Origin: Pseudomonadota bacterium
GTDB lineage: Bacteria; Pseudomonadota; Gammaproteobacteria; Burkholderiales; Burkholderiaceae_C
Direction of reading: 5' to 3'
DNA: 34,905 bases
Assembly (NCBI GenBank): GCA_018261815.1
Contig: JAGTRL010000009.1
Coordinates: forward strand, 1-34,905
The position numbers and the translations under genes were made by a program. Below, one piece after another: positions 15,585 to 24,025 of the stretch. The notes below the pieces were generated by a model that saw nothing but the letters and a program-made list of their open reading frames with translations, was not told the origin of the DNA and did not search any database. Within the stretch, counting starts at the first letter, position 1. Each line of letters opens with the position of its first letter.

Positions 15585-17207
15585 ATGATTCAACCCGGAC
15601 TGATGATGGACCAGCCGCTGCTGCTGTCCGACGTGATTGAACACGCCGCCGCGCAGTACGGCGACGTCGAGGTCGTCTCGCGCGAAACGCACGGAGCGCT
15701 GTTCCGCTACACCTATGCCGACTGCGCCAAACGCGCGCGCAAGCTGGCGCATGCGCTCGGCCAGTTGGGCCTGTCCGCCGGCAGCGCGGTCGGCTCGATC
15801 GCCTGGAACAACCACCGCCACCTCGAGGCCTACTACGCGGTTTCGGGCAGCGGCATGGTGATGCACACGGTCAACCCGCGGCTGCACCCGCAGCAGTTGA
15901 TCTACGTGGTCAACCACGCCGAAGACCAGGTGATGCTGTTCGACGCGACTTTCGCGCCGCTGATCAAGGGCATCGCCGCGCATTGCCCCAAGGTCAAGGC
16001 CTGGGTCTGCCTGGCCGACGCCGCCCACACGCCGGCCATCGAAGGCGTGGCCAACGTGCTCAGCTACGAGGACCTGATCGCGCCGCACAGCGAACACTTC
16101 GAGTGGCCGCAATTCGACGAGCACAGCGGCGCCGCGCTGTGCTACACGTCCGGCACCACCGGCAACCCGAAGGGCGCGCTGTACTCGCACCGCGCCATCG
16201 TGCTCAACGCGCTGGTTGGCTGTACGCCGGGCGTGCTGTCGCTGTCGGCGCGCGAGACCATCCTGCCGGTGGTGCCGATGTTCCACATCAATGCCTGGTG
16301 CATCCCCTATGCCGCGCCGATGGTCGGCGCCAAGCTGGTGTTGCCCGGGCCGAAGCTCGACGGCGCCAGCCTGCACGAGCTGATGGAAAGCGAGCGCGTG
16401 ACGGTCAGCGCCGGCGTGCCGACGATCTGGCTGGCGCTGCTGCAGCACGTGGAATCCCACAAGCTGCGCTTCACGACCATGCGCCGCACGGCGGTCGGCG
16501 GCTCGGCGATGCCGCAGTCGCTGATCGCGAAGTTCGCGGACGAGTACGGCGTCGAGGTGCGCCACGGCTGGGGCATGACCGAGACCACCGCGGTGGCGAC
16601 GATGAGCGCGCTGACCAGCAAGCACGACGCGCTAAAGCCCGCCGACCAACATGCGGTCATCGCCAAGCAGGGCAAGGCGGTGTTCGGTGTACGCATCAAG
16701 GTGATCGACGAGAACGGCGCCGACTTGCCGCGCGACGGCCAGGCGCAGGGCGAGCTGATGGTGCGCGGGCAGTGGATCGTCTCGGGCTACTTCAAGGGCG
16801 CCGAGTCGCCGCTGCGCGACGGCTGGTTCCCCACCGGCGACGTGGCGACGATCGACGCCGACGGCGTGATGCAGATCCGCGACCGCGCCAAGGACGTGAT
16901 CAAGACCGGCGGCGAGTGGATCAGCTCGATCGACCTGGAAAACGCCGCGATGGCGCACCCCGCGGTGGCGATGGCGGCGGTGATCGGCGTCAAACATCCC
17001 AAGTGGGACGAGCGTCCGCTGCTGTTCATCGTGCGCAAGCCGGGGCAGGCGCTGGAGAAGGAACAGATCCTCGCGTTCCTGACCGAGCGTGTCGCCAAGT
17101 GGTGGGTGCCCGACGACGTGGTCTTCCTCGAGTCGCTGCCGGTGGGCGGCACGGGCAAGGTGCAGAAGGCCGACCTGCGCAAGCAGTACGGTGGTGTGTT
17201 CAGTTGA
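15585..17207 (+). CDS. AlkK-like medium/long-chain acyl-CoA synthetase
   Basis: This 540-residue AMP-forming ligase is of the adenylate-forming superfamily. The P-loop is YTSGTTGNPKGALYSH; further motifs are PMFHINAWCIPYAAPM, GWGMTETTAVATMS, GWFPTGDVATID, the hinge segment IRDRAKDVIKTGGEWISS and the C-terminal catalytic lysine region VGGTGKVQKADLR. It activates a fatty acid with ATP and CoA. The length and the FHxNAWC and GGEWISS segments fit the AlkK branch active on medium-chain acids. AGGAG precedes ATG 15585, 15 bases after the sulfatase gene. In context it converts the acid made by the aldehyde dehydrogenase into acyl-CoA for beta-oxidation or for the WS/DGAT enzyme. It is cytoplasmic, with no signal. 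Confidence 0.9.
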   Translation: MIQPGLMMDQPLLLSDVIEHAAAQYGDVEVVSRETHGALFRYTYADCAKRARKLAHALGQLGLSAGSAVGSIAWNNHRHLEAYYAVSGSGMVMHTVNPRLHPQQLIYVVNHAEDQVMLFDATFAPLIKGIAAHCPKVKAWVCLADAAHTPAIEGVANVLSYEDLIAPHSEHFEWPQFDEHSGAALCYTSGTTGNPKGALYSHRAIVLNALVGCTPGVLSLSARETILPVVPMFHINAWCIPYAAPMVGAKLVLPGPKLDGASLHELMESERVTVSAGVPTIWLALLQHVESHKLRFTTMRRTAVGGSAMPQSLIAKFADEYGVEVRHGWGMTETTAVATMSALTSKHDALKPADQHAVIAKQGKAVFGVRIKVIDENGADLPRDGQAQGELMVRGQWIVSGYFKGAESPLRDGWFPTGDVATIDADGVMQIRDRAKDVIKTGGEWISSIDLENAAMAHPAVAMAAVIGVKHPKWDERPLLFIVRKPGQALEKEQILAFLTERVAKWWVPDDVVFLESLPVGGTGKVQKADLRKQYGGVFS

Positions 17208-17219
17208 CGGGAGACGCGC

Positions 17220-17783
17220 ATGCATTTCGACCCTGCTGACGACCGCAGCCTGGCGCGGCGCGATTTCCTCAAGGTCGGCGTCGGCTTCTCGCTGGCGCTG
17301 ACGCTGGCCGGCACGGTCGGCTGCAGCGGTGACACCAAGACGCCGGTGGCCGGCTACGCCTTCCTGCAGCCGGGCGACGTCGAGCTGTTCAGCGCGCTGG
17401 CACCGGCGGTGGTGACCGAACTCGGCGCCTTCGACGCGGCCCAGCGCAAGACCCTGCTCGAGGCCGTGCTGCGCAACGTCGACGGCACCCTCGCGGCCAT
17501 GGGCCAGGGTGCGCGGCAGGAAGTGCGCAAGCTGCTCGACCTGCTGGCCATCGGCCCGCTGCGCTACGTGCTCACCGGTGTGGGCGCCTGGAACGAAGCC
17601 GGCATCGACAAGATGCAGGCCTTCCTGGCCCGCTGGCGCGGCAGCCGCTTCGCCACGCTGAATGCCGGCGGCAACGTGCTGGTCAAGCTGACCTCGTCCA
17701 GCTTCTACGTCCTGCCCGAGAGCTGGCCTGCCACCGGCTACCCCGGGCCGCTGGACTACGTGTTCAAGGCCGTCAATTCCTAA
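17220..17783 (+). CDS. Tat-signal small partner protein, LaoB-like
   Basis: This 187-residue protein has a twin-arginine signal (ARRDFLKVGVGFSLALTLAG) followed by a Cys (VGCSGD) that may make it a Tat lipoprotein, although the lipobox is weak. The mature part is helical and has no metal or cofactor motif I recognise. It ends SFYVLPESWPATGYPGPLDY. Position and size match LaoB (PA0365) of P. aeruginosa, encoded beside the GMC alcohol dehydrogenase LaoA, and also resemble the small third subunit of gluconate dehydrogenases. It is 9 bases ahead of the GMC gene. It probably binds and stabilises, and may export, the dehydrogenase. The start ATG 17220 has GGGAG upstream. Confidence 0.78.
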   Translation: MHFDPADDRSLARRDFLKVGVGFSLALTLAGTVGCSGDTKTPVAGYAFLQPGDVELFSALAPAVVTELGAFDAAQRKTLLEAVLRNVDGTLAAMGQGARQEVRKLLDLLAIGPLRYVLTGVGAWNEAGIDKMQAFLARWRGSRFATLNAGGNVLVKLTSSSFYVLPESWPATGYPGPLDYVFKAVNS

Positions 17784-17792
17784 GGAAGAACC

Positions 17793-19385
17793 ATGGCTGT
17801 ACCCGACATCTACACCGAGGGCATCGCCTCGGGCTGGAAGGTCATCGATGCCTCCCGCTTGAGCGCGCCGCAGACGATGGACGCCGACGTGGCCATCATC
17901 GGCAGCGGTGCCGGCGGCGGCGTGGCCGCCGAGATCCTGGCTCTTGCCGGGCTGAAGGTGCTGCTGCTGGAAGAGGGCGCGCTGCGCACCTCGGACAGCT
18001 TCCGCGACATGGACGAGGGCCGCGCCATGCGCGAGCTGTACCAGGAAGGCGCCGCGCGTGCCACCTCGGACGGTGCCATCGCGGTGTTGCAGGGGCGCTC
18101 GGTGGGCGGCTCCACCACCGTCAACTGGACTTCGAGCTTCCGCACGCCGGCGCCGACGCTGAAGCACTGGGCCGCCGAACATGAGGTGGTGGGCCATGGC
18201 GTGGATGACATGAAGCCCTGGTTCGAGCAGATGGAAAAGCGCCTGGACGTCGCGCTGTGGGAGGCGCAGAACGCCAACAACAGCGTGCTGATGCGCGGCT
18301 GCCAGAAGCTCGGCTGGGAGGCGCACGCGATTCCGCGCAACGTGCGCGGCTGCTGGAATTCGGGCTACTGCGGCATGGGCTGCCCGGTCAATGCCAAGCA
18401 GTCGATGCTGGTGTCCACCATCCCCGAGGCGCTGCGCCACGGCGCGACGCTGGTGCACCGGCTGCGCGTGCGCCAGCTGCAGCATGCCGACGGCAAGATC
18501 ACGGGAGCCGTCGGCGAGGCACTGCGCGACGATGGCCGCACGCCCAGCGGCACCTTGGTGACGATCAAGGCGAGGCACTTCATCGCCGCCGGCGGCGCCA
18601 TCAACACCCCGGCGCTGCTGCTGCGATCGCAGCTGCCCGACCCGCACAAGCGGCTGGGCACGCACACGCTGATCCATCCGGTGGTGCTGACGCTGGCGCA
18701 GATGCCCGAGCGCATCGACCCCTTCTACGGCGCGCCGCAGAGCACCGCCTCCGACCACTTCCAGTGGAAGGACGGTGCCACCGGTCCGATGGGCTACAAG
18801 CTCGAGGTGGCGCCGATCTTCCCCGGCATCGGTGCGGGCGTGCTCAATGCCTTTGGCGACGAGTTGCGCAAGGAGATGGCGGCGCTGGTGCACACCAACG
18901 CGGTGCTGGCGCTGCTGCGCGACGGCTTCGTCGAGCAGAGCCCCGGCGGCAGCGTGCGCCTGGCCGACGACGGCAGTCCGATGCTCGACTACGAGCTGAG
19001 CGACTATGTGTGGGAGGGCGCGCGCCGCGCTTATCTGAGCATGGCCGAGCTGCAGTTCGCGGCCGGTGCCAAGCAGGTGCGGGCGGCGCACCTCGACGCG
19101 CGCTACGTGGGCAGCTGGAACGAGGCGAAGAAGGCCATCGCCGAACTGCCGCTGCAGAAGTTCCGCGCCACGCTGTTCACCGCGCACCTGATGGGCGGCT
19201 GCGCGATGAGCGAGAACCCGAAGCGCGGCGTGGTCAACAGCCGCGGCCGGCATCACCAGGTGGCCAACCTGTCGGTGATGGACGGCTCGGTGTTCCCCAC
19301 CAGCATCGGCGCCAATCCGCAGCTGTCGATCTATGGGTTGGTGGCGCAGAACGCCACCGCGCTGGTCAAGGACCTGCGCGCCTGA
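17793..19385 (+). CDS. GMC-family FAD alcohol dehydrogenase, LaoA-like
   Basis: This 530-residue GMC oxidoreductase has the FAD-binding Rossmann motif VAIIGSGAGGGVAAEILALA, the substrate-side GRSVGGSTTVNWTSSF, a Cys cluster (GCWNSGYCGMGCPVNAKQS), AAGGAINTPALLLRSQ, and the C-terminal catalytic region HLMGGCAMSENPKRG with SVMDGSVFPTSIGANPQLS. Relatives include LaoA (PA0364), which oxidises long-chain primary alcohols to aldehydes. There is no signal peptide of its own, while the preceding gene carries a Tat signal. It would act on the alcohol released by the sulfatase, passing electrons to the respiratory chain rather than to NAD. GGAAG precedes ATG 17793. The class is certain; the long-chain alcohol substrate rests on context and resemblance. 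Confidence 0.87.
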   Translation: MAVPDIYTEGIASGWKVIDASRLSAPQTMDADVAIIGSGAGGGVAAEILALAGLKVLLLEEGALRTSDSFRDMDEGRAMRELYQEGAARATSDGAIAVLQGRSVGGSTTVNWTSSFRTPAPTLKHWAAEHEVVGHGVDDMKPWFEQMEKRLDVALWEAQNANNSVLMRGCQKLGWEAHAIPRNVRGCWNSGYCGMGCPVNAKQSMLVSTIPEALRHGATLVHRLRVRQLQHADGKITGAVGEALRDDGRTPSGTLVTIKARHFIAAGGAINTPALLLRSQLPDPHKRLGTHTLIHPVVLTLAQMPERIDPFYGAPQSTASDHFQWKDGATGPMGYKLEVAPIFPGIGAGVLNAFGDELRKEMAALVHTNAVLALLRDGFVEQSPGGSVRLADDGSPMLDYELSDYVWEGARRAYLSMAELQFAAGAKQVRAAHLDARYVGSWNEAKKAIAELPLQKFRATLFTAHLMGGCAMSENPKRGVVNSRGRHHQVANLSVMDGSVFPTSIGANPQLSIYGLVAQNATALVKDLRA

Positions 19386-19420
19386 AGGACCTGTTGCCAC
19401 CGAAGAAGAGGAGACCCGCG

Positions 19421-20101
19421 ATGCCCACGCCCGCCAAGACCCGCCGCAGTGCGAAGCCCGCCAAAGCGGTCAAACCGGCCCTGCCGACGCCGGCCTGGCC
19501 GTCGCTGGAAGCCGCTGCGCCGCTGCTCAATGTCGCCAAGGAGCTGCGCCGCTGGACCGACAACCTGCTCGGAGTGGCCGGCAGCGCCGGCGAGCTGTCG
19601 CTGAACCTGGCCAAGGCACGGGCCGGCGAGCCGCGCGAGCGCGAGCGCATCGACCAGGCGGCGACGATGCTGCGCCAGGCGCGCGAAACCGCCGGCATGA
19701 GCACGCGCGAGCTGAGCCAGGCGATCGGGCTGGACGACCCGAAGCTGCTCCAGCAGGCGGAAGGCGGCACGGTGGCGCTGCCTTTCGAGGTGGTGCTGCG
19801 CCTGGCCGGGGTGCTGGGCCGGCACGACCCGTCGACCTTCGCGATGAAGCTGGCGCGCAGCTACAACCCTACGCTGTGGAAGGCCCTCGACGACCTGGGC
19901 ATCGGCAAGCTGGTGGCGCTGGCCGGGCGCGAGCGCGAGCTGGCCAACCTGTACCGCGGCAACGACGACGCGCGGCGTCTGTCCGACGAGGGCTTTGCCG
20001 AGGTGCTGGCCTTCACCAAGACGGCCTTCGACATGGCGGTGCGCTTCCGCGTCGCGCCCGGCGGCAAGGCCGCGCGGCGGGGCGACGCTGCGGCAGCCTG
20101 A
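19421..20101 (+). CDS. Helix-turn-helix (XRE-type) protein with basic N-terminal tail
   Basis: This 226-residue protein begins with a Lys/Ala/Pro-rich tail (PAKTRRSAKPAKAVKPALP). An amphipathic region follows, then an XRE/Cro-type HTH at about residues 85-135 (LRQARETAGMSTRELSQAIG and GGTVALPFEVVLRLAGVLG), then a helical C-terminal part. It may regulate the cluster, or bind DNA as part of a lipid-inclusion complex, given the phasin-like neighbour. GAGGAG precedes ATG 19421. It lies inside the plus-strand series between the GMC dehydrogenase and the phasin-like gene. The HTH is confidently seen; the target is unknown. Confidence 0.75.
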   Translation: MPTPAKTRRSAKPAKAVKPALPTPAWPSLEAAAPLLNVAKELRRWTDNLLGVAGSAGELSLNLAKARAGEPRERERIDQAATMLRQARETAGMSTRELSQAIGLDDPKLLQQAEGGTVALPFEVVLRLAGVLGRHDPSTFAMKLARSYNPTLWKALDDLGIGKLVALAGRERELANLYRGNDDARRLSDEGFAEVLAFTKTAFDMAVRFRVAPGGKAARRGDAAAA

Positions 20102-20132
20102 TCCACGACAGCGCAAGCAGCAGGAGCAGCGC

Positions 20133-20657
20133 ATGCCGATACCGAAGATGGCCAGCAAGAAAGCCGCAGCAAAAGCTGCGACTCGAAAGGCACCGGTGCG
20201 CAAGACCGGGGCACGCCGCGCTGTGCCCCCCGTGTCGGCGGCGCCGCCCGACGAGCGCTCGCTGCAGGAGCTGCTCGGGCGGCTGGGCCGGCTCGAACTG
20301 GCGGGCCTGGCCGGGCGCCTGGTCGAGGGCTGGCGCAAGGACCTGCAGGCGCTGATGGCGGCCAGCCAGCGCTCGTACGCCGGGTTGCAGGAAGTGGTGG
20401 CGCGGCAGACCGCGCAGATCAAGGACGCCGCGGGCGAGCTGCGCAGCGTCGGCATGGCGATGGGCGTGGCCGGCGCGAGCGAGAGCGTGCGTCGGCTCGA
20501 TGACCTGGCCGTGGGCGCTCTGCAATTGGCGCTGAACGACATCCGCGAGCTGTCGGACATGGCGGCGAAGTCGCAGCGCGAGGCCTACGAGCTGGTGCAG
20601 CGTCGTGTGGCCGAGAACCTCGACGAGGTGCAGAGCGCGTTGCGCAAGGACGGATGA
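20133..20657 (+). CDS. Phasin-like protein with Lys/Ala-rich N-terminus
   Basis: This 174-residue protein is almost wholly helical. A basic head (KMASKKAAAKAATRKAPVRK) is followed by a Leu-rich coiled region with the phasin-like look of DLQALMAASQRSYAGLQEVV and SQREAYELVQRRVAENLDEV. Phasins coat polyhydroxyalkanoate or other lipid inclusions. No PHA synthase is in the window, but a WS/DGAT acyltransferase is in the same series, so neutral-lipid droplets are a possible alternative cargo. AGGAG lies before ATG 20133. Its stop overlaps the next start (ATGA). The assignment rests on composition and pattern, so moderate confidence only. Confidence 0.62.
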   Translation: MPIPKMASKKAAAKAATRKAPVRKTGARRAVPPVSAAPPDERSLQELLGRLGRLELAGLAGRLVEGWRKDLQALMAASQRSYAGLQEVVARQTAQIKDAAGELRSVGMAMGVAGASESVRRLDDLAVGALQLALNDIRELSDMAAKSQREAYELVQRRVAENLDEVQSALRKDG

Positions 20658-21292
20658 AGCCCCCGGCCGCGCCACCGCAGGTGCCGCGCGCCGCGGCGGC
20701 GGCGGGCGTGGCCTTTGCGCTGCTGTTCGGCAGCGCGCTGCTGCTGGTGCGGTTGTCGATCCCGGGCTCGATCGCCGAGCGCGGCGGCTGGCTGGCCGAT
20801 CCGGCCGGCACGCTGCGCCTGGCCACGCACCTGCTGGCCTGGGGCGGCATCGCCTTCCTTTGGTTCATCGGCGTGGTGCGCACGCACATCGGCGCGCGCG
20901 AGGACCGCTTCCTGGCGTCGGTGTACTTCGGCAGCGGCGTGCTGTTCCTGGGCATGTGCTTCGTCGCCGCCGCGGCCACGCAGGCCCTGCTGGCGGCGCA
21001 TGCGCAGTACGGCGAGCGCTTCTTCGACAGCGGCACCTTCGCGTTCGGCGGCCGGTTGGCCTACGAGCTGACCAACACCTATGCGCTGCGCATGGCCGGT
21101 GTGTTCATGTTCTCGCTGGCCACGCTGTGCTTTCGCACCGGCGCCATGCCGAGGCCCTTGGTCTGGGTCACCTGGGGCCTGGCGACGCTGCTGGTGCTGG
21201 GGCTGACGCAGACGCTGTGGGCGGCGCTGCTGTTCCCGGCGTGGGTGCTGGGTTTCAGCCTGTACCTGCTGTGGGCGCCACGCAAGGGTTGA
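20654..21292 (+). CDS. Polytopic membrane protein of unknown function
   Basis: This 212-residue protein has about five or six hydrophobic segments, including AAAGVAFALLFGSALLLVRL, LLAWGGIAFLWFIGVV, FGSGVLFLGMCFVAAAAT, VWVTWGLATLLVLGLTQTLW and LLFPAWVLGFSLYLLW. I recognise no catalytic motif. ATG 20654 overlaps the stop of the phasin-like gene, so it is translationally coupled and looks like the last gene of the long plus-strand cluster. A role in lipid or alcohol handling at the inner membrane would be a guess from position only. Confidence 0.75.
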   Translation: MKPPAAPPQVPRAAAAAGVAFALLFGSALLLVRLSIPGSIAERGGWLADPAGTLRLATHLLAWGGIAFLWFIGVVRTHIGAREDRFLASVYFGSGVLFLGMCFVAAAATQALLAAHAQYGERFFDSGTFAFGGRLAYELTNTYALRMAGVFMFSLATLCFRTGAMPRPLVWVTWGLATLLVLGLTQTLWAALLFPAWVLGFSLYLLWAPRKG

Positions 21293-21645
21293 TGCAAGCG
21301 TGGGTTCGAAGCCGGGTCGACGCACGGCAGTGCAGCTTGCAGCGCGTTGCTGACATTGCCGAAGCCGTCGGGTTGGCGCAGGCCGGCGTGCCGAGTCGGC
21401 TGCGGTAGCGCAATGGCGTCACCCGCGTTGTCCGGCCCACGCTCGCGGGCGAGCGATTGCTGTTCGCCGCCGTGACCTCTTCACCACCGACCAGGTTGTT
21501 CAGCCGCCAGCGTGCCGCGAATGGGGCCTGCGCCCGCGGGTGGCCACCATCGCACTACAACGCTCGCTCACTGAGCGCAGGCTCGAATTCGAAAGACAGC
21601 CGAGCGCCGGGTGCTGCCTTCCTCTGCTTCGGGTTCAGAGCGTAG
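21292..21645 (+). pseudogene. Possible decayed LysR-type regulator fragment
   Basis: The 373-base gap between the membrane protein and xdhB has no intact gene. One plus-strand frame from ATG 21292 (overlapping the preceding stop) is open to 21645 except for a single TAG at 21406-21408. Before the stop it reads VADIAEAVGLAQAGVPSRLR, which resembles a LysR HTH (LGLAQPxVSRRLR). After it comes VVRPTLAGERLLFAAV, which resembles the RPTxAGERLL that follows a LysR HTH, but with too short a distance between the two. The remaining frame is unremarkable. This may be a remnant or chance similarity in GC-rich DNA. Confidence 0.25.
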
Positions 21646-21665
21646 CCCGGTATGCGTCCATCGAT

Positions 21666-24008
21666 TCAGGCCACCGAATTCAGCGCGCGCAGGATCGCCT
21701 CCGGCGTGGCCGGCGCCGACAGCACCGGGTCGTCCTTGTCGCCACCCGCCGCAGCCACCGCGTCGCGGATGGCGAAGAACACGCTGAAGGGCAGCAGCAG
21801 CGGCGGCTCACCCACCGCCTTGCTGCGGTGGATGCTGTCCTCGACGTTGCCATTGTCGAACAGCTTGGTGTTGAAGATGCGCGGCGCGTCGTTGGCGGTG
21901 GGGATCTTGTAGGTGCTGGGCGCGTGCGTCAGCAGCGCGCCGGTCTTCGGGTGCCAGACCAGCTCTTCGCTGGTGAGCCAGCCCATGCCCTGGATGAAGG
22001 CGCCTTCGACCTGGCCGATGTCGATGGCCGGGTTGAGCGACTTGCCGGCATCGTGCAGCAGGTCGGCACGCAGCAGCTTCCATTCGCCGCTGAGCGTGTC
22101 GATGATGACCTCGCTGACCGCCGCACCGTAGGCAAAATAGTAGAAGGGCCGGCCGGTCAGCGTGGCACGGTCCCAGTGCAGCCCTGGCGTGGCATAGAAG
22201 CCGTCGCTCCACAGCTGCACGCGCGCCACGTAGGCCCGGCCCACCAGTTCGACGAAGTCGAGATCCACGCCGGCAGCGCGCACGCGGCCGCCTTCGAAAC
22301 AAACCGTGGCCGCATCGATGCCATGCTCCTTGGCCACCAGCGCCGCCAGCCGCTCGCGGATCTGCCGCGCCGCGTCCTGCGCCGCCTTGCCGTTGAGGTC
22401 GCTGCCGGTGCTGGCCGCCGTGGCCGAGGTATTGGCGACCTTGCTGGTGTCGGTGGCGCTGCAGCGCACGCGCTCCAGTTCCAGGCCCAGTTCGTGCGCC
22501 ACCACCTGCGCCACCTTGGTGTTCAGGCCCTGGCCCATTTCGGTGCCGCCGTGGTTCACCAGCACCGAGCCATCGGTGTACACGTGCACCAGCGCGCCGG
22601 CCTGGTTGTAGTGGTTGACGTTGAAGGAGATGCCGAACTTCACCGGCGTCAGCGCCAGCCCGCGCTTGAGCACCGGGCTGCTGGCGTTGAAGGCGGCGAC
22701 GGCATGGCGTCGCGCGGCATAGTCGGAACTGGCCGCCAGCTCGTCGACCAGTTCGTGGATGACGTTGTCGGTGACCGTCTGCCGATAGGGCGTGATGTTG
22801 TTGCCGCTCTTTCCGTAGAAGTTGGCGCGCCGCACCTCCAGCGCATCGCGTCCCAGCCGGTGCGCAATGCGTTCCAGGATCAGCTCGACGATCAGCGCGC
22901 CCTGTGGCCCGCCGAAGCCGCGAAAGGCGGTGTTGCTCTGCGTGTTGGTCTTGGCGCAGTAGCCGTGGATGGCGACTTCGGGCAGCCAGTAGGCGTTGTC
23001 GAAGTGGCAGATGGCGCGCGTCATCACCGGCGGGCTCAGGTCGGCGCTGTAGCCGGCGTTGCAGATCATCGTCACCTCGGCGCCGAGGATGCGGCCGTTG
23101 TCATCGAAGCCGATGTCGTAGTCGAACTCGAAGCCGTGGCGCCGGCCGGTGATCATGAAGTCGTCGTCGCGGTCGGGGCGCAGCTTCACCGGCCGGCCGA
23201 GCCGCCGTGCCGCCACCGCGGCGATGCAGGCAAACAGCGCCGACTGCGATTCCTTGCCGCCGAAGCCGCCGCCCATGCGCCGACATTCCACCAGCACCGC
23301 ATGCGCCGCCGTTCCCAGCGCGTGCGTGACGACGTGCTGCATCTCGCTGGGATGCTGGGTCGAGCAGTGCACGCGCATGCCGTCGCCTTCCAGCGGCACG
23401 GCATAGCTGATCTGGCCTTCCAGGTAGAACTGTTCCTGCCCGCCTTGCACGAAGCTGCCCTGCAGCCGCTGCGGCGCCGCGGCGATGGCGCGCTGGCAGG
23501 CGCCGGGCGCCGATTCCCGCGCCAGGTGCATTGGCGGCACCACGTAGGACTTCGCCGCATGCGCCTCGCGCACCGCCAGCACGGCGGGCAGCGGCTCGAT
23601 GTCCAGAAACTCCTTGGCCCGTGCCGCGGCGCGCCTTGCCGCATCGCGCGTGTGCGCGATCACCGCAAACACCGGCTGGCCCAGGTACTGCACCGTGCCC
23701 TCGGCGAGGATCGGGTCGTCGTGCACGATCGGGCCGCACTGGTTCTCACCCGGAATATGCTCGGCCGCGATCACGTCGACCACGCCGGGCAGGGCGCGCA
23801 GCGCGTCGAGCTTGATGCCCTTGAGCCGACCGTGCGCCAGCGGCGACAGACCCAGCGCCGCATGCAGCGTGCCAGCCAGTTCGGGCAGGTCGTCGATGTA
23901 GGTCGCCGTACCGGCCACGTGCAGGTGCGCCGACTCGTGCGCATGGTCGCGGCCGATCACGCCTGTGGAGGAGACCGTGGCGAATGGGGCGTCGGTGATC
24001 TGGTTCAT
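21666..24008 (-). CDS. xdhB: Xanthine dehydrogenase, molybdopterin-binding subunit
   Basis: This 780-residue large subunit hydroxylates hypoxanthine to xanthine and xanthine to urate. Molybdenum cofactor and substrate motifs are RRMGGGFGGKESQ, NTAFRGFGGPQGAL, GTEMGQGLNTKVAQ and the catalytic-base segment SKAVGEPPLLL. It begins with the usual GRDHAHESAHLHVAGTATYI. Length and order match two-subunit bacterial XDH (XdhAB). ATG 24008 lies 17 bases after the xdhA stop, with GGGAGG in the gap. The gene for XdhC, which inserts the sulfurated cofactor, is not downstream: the 373 bases beyond hold no intact gene, and the next gene is on the other strand. No frame damage is seen, so it should be active if XdhC is supplied elsewhere. 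Confidence 0.95.
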   Translation of the reverse strand: MNQITDAPFATVSSTGVIGRDHAHESAHLHVAGTATYIDDLPELAGTLHAALGLSPLAHGRLKGIKLDALRALPGVVDVIAAEHIPGENQCGPIVHDDPILAEGTVQYLGQPVFAVIAHTRDAARRAAARAKEFLDIEPLPAVLAVREAHAAKSYVVPPMHLARESAPGACQRAIAAAPQRLQGSFVQGGQEQFYLEGQISYAVPLEGDGMRVHCSTQHPSEMQHVVTHALGTAAHAVLVECRRMGGGFGGKESQSALFACIAAVAARRLGRPVKLRPDRDDDFMITGRRHGFEFDYDIGFDDNGRILGAEVTMICNAGYSADLSPPVMTRAICHFDNAYWLPEVAIHGYCAKTNTQSNTAFRGFGGPQGALIVELILERIAHRLGRDALEVRRANFYGKSGNNITPYRQTVTDNVIHELVDELAASSDYAARRHAVAAFNASSPVLKRGLALTPVKFGISFNVNHYNQAGALVHVYTDGSVLVNHGGTEMGQGLNTKVAQVVAHELGLELERVRCSATDTSKVANTSATAASTGSDLNGKAAQDAARQIRERLAALVAKEHGIDAATVCFEGGRVRAAGVDLDFVELVGRAYVARVQLWSDGFYATPGLHWDRATLTGRPFYYFAYGAAVSEVIIDTLSGEWKLLRADLLHDAGKSLNPAIDIGQVEGAFIQGMGWLTSEELVWHPKTGALLTHAPSTYKIPTANDAPRIFNTKLFDNGNVEDSIHRSKAVGEPPLLLPFSVFFAIRDAVAAAGGDKDDPVLSAPATPEAILRALNSVA

Positions 24009-24025
24009 GGCTCGAGCCTCCCTTC

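Noticed and set aside
16632-19400. 922-codon minus-strand open frame opposite the acyl-CoA synthetase, LaoB-like and GMC genes
   Set aside because: It spans three well-supported genes, and its His/Arg/Gln/Ala-rich composition is typical of antisense frames in high-GC DNA.
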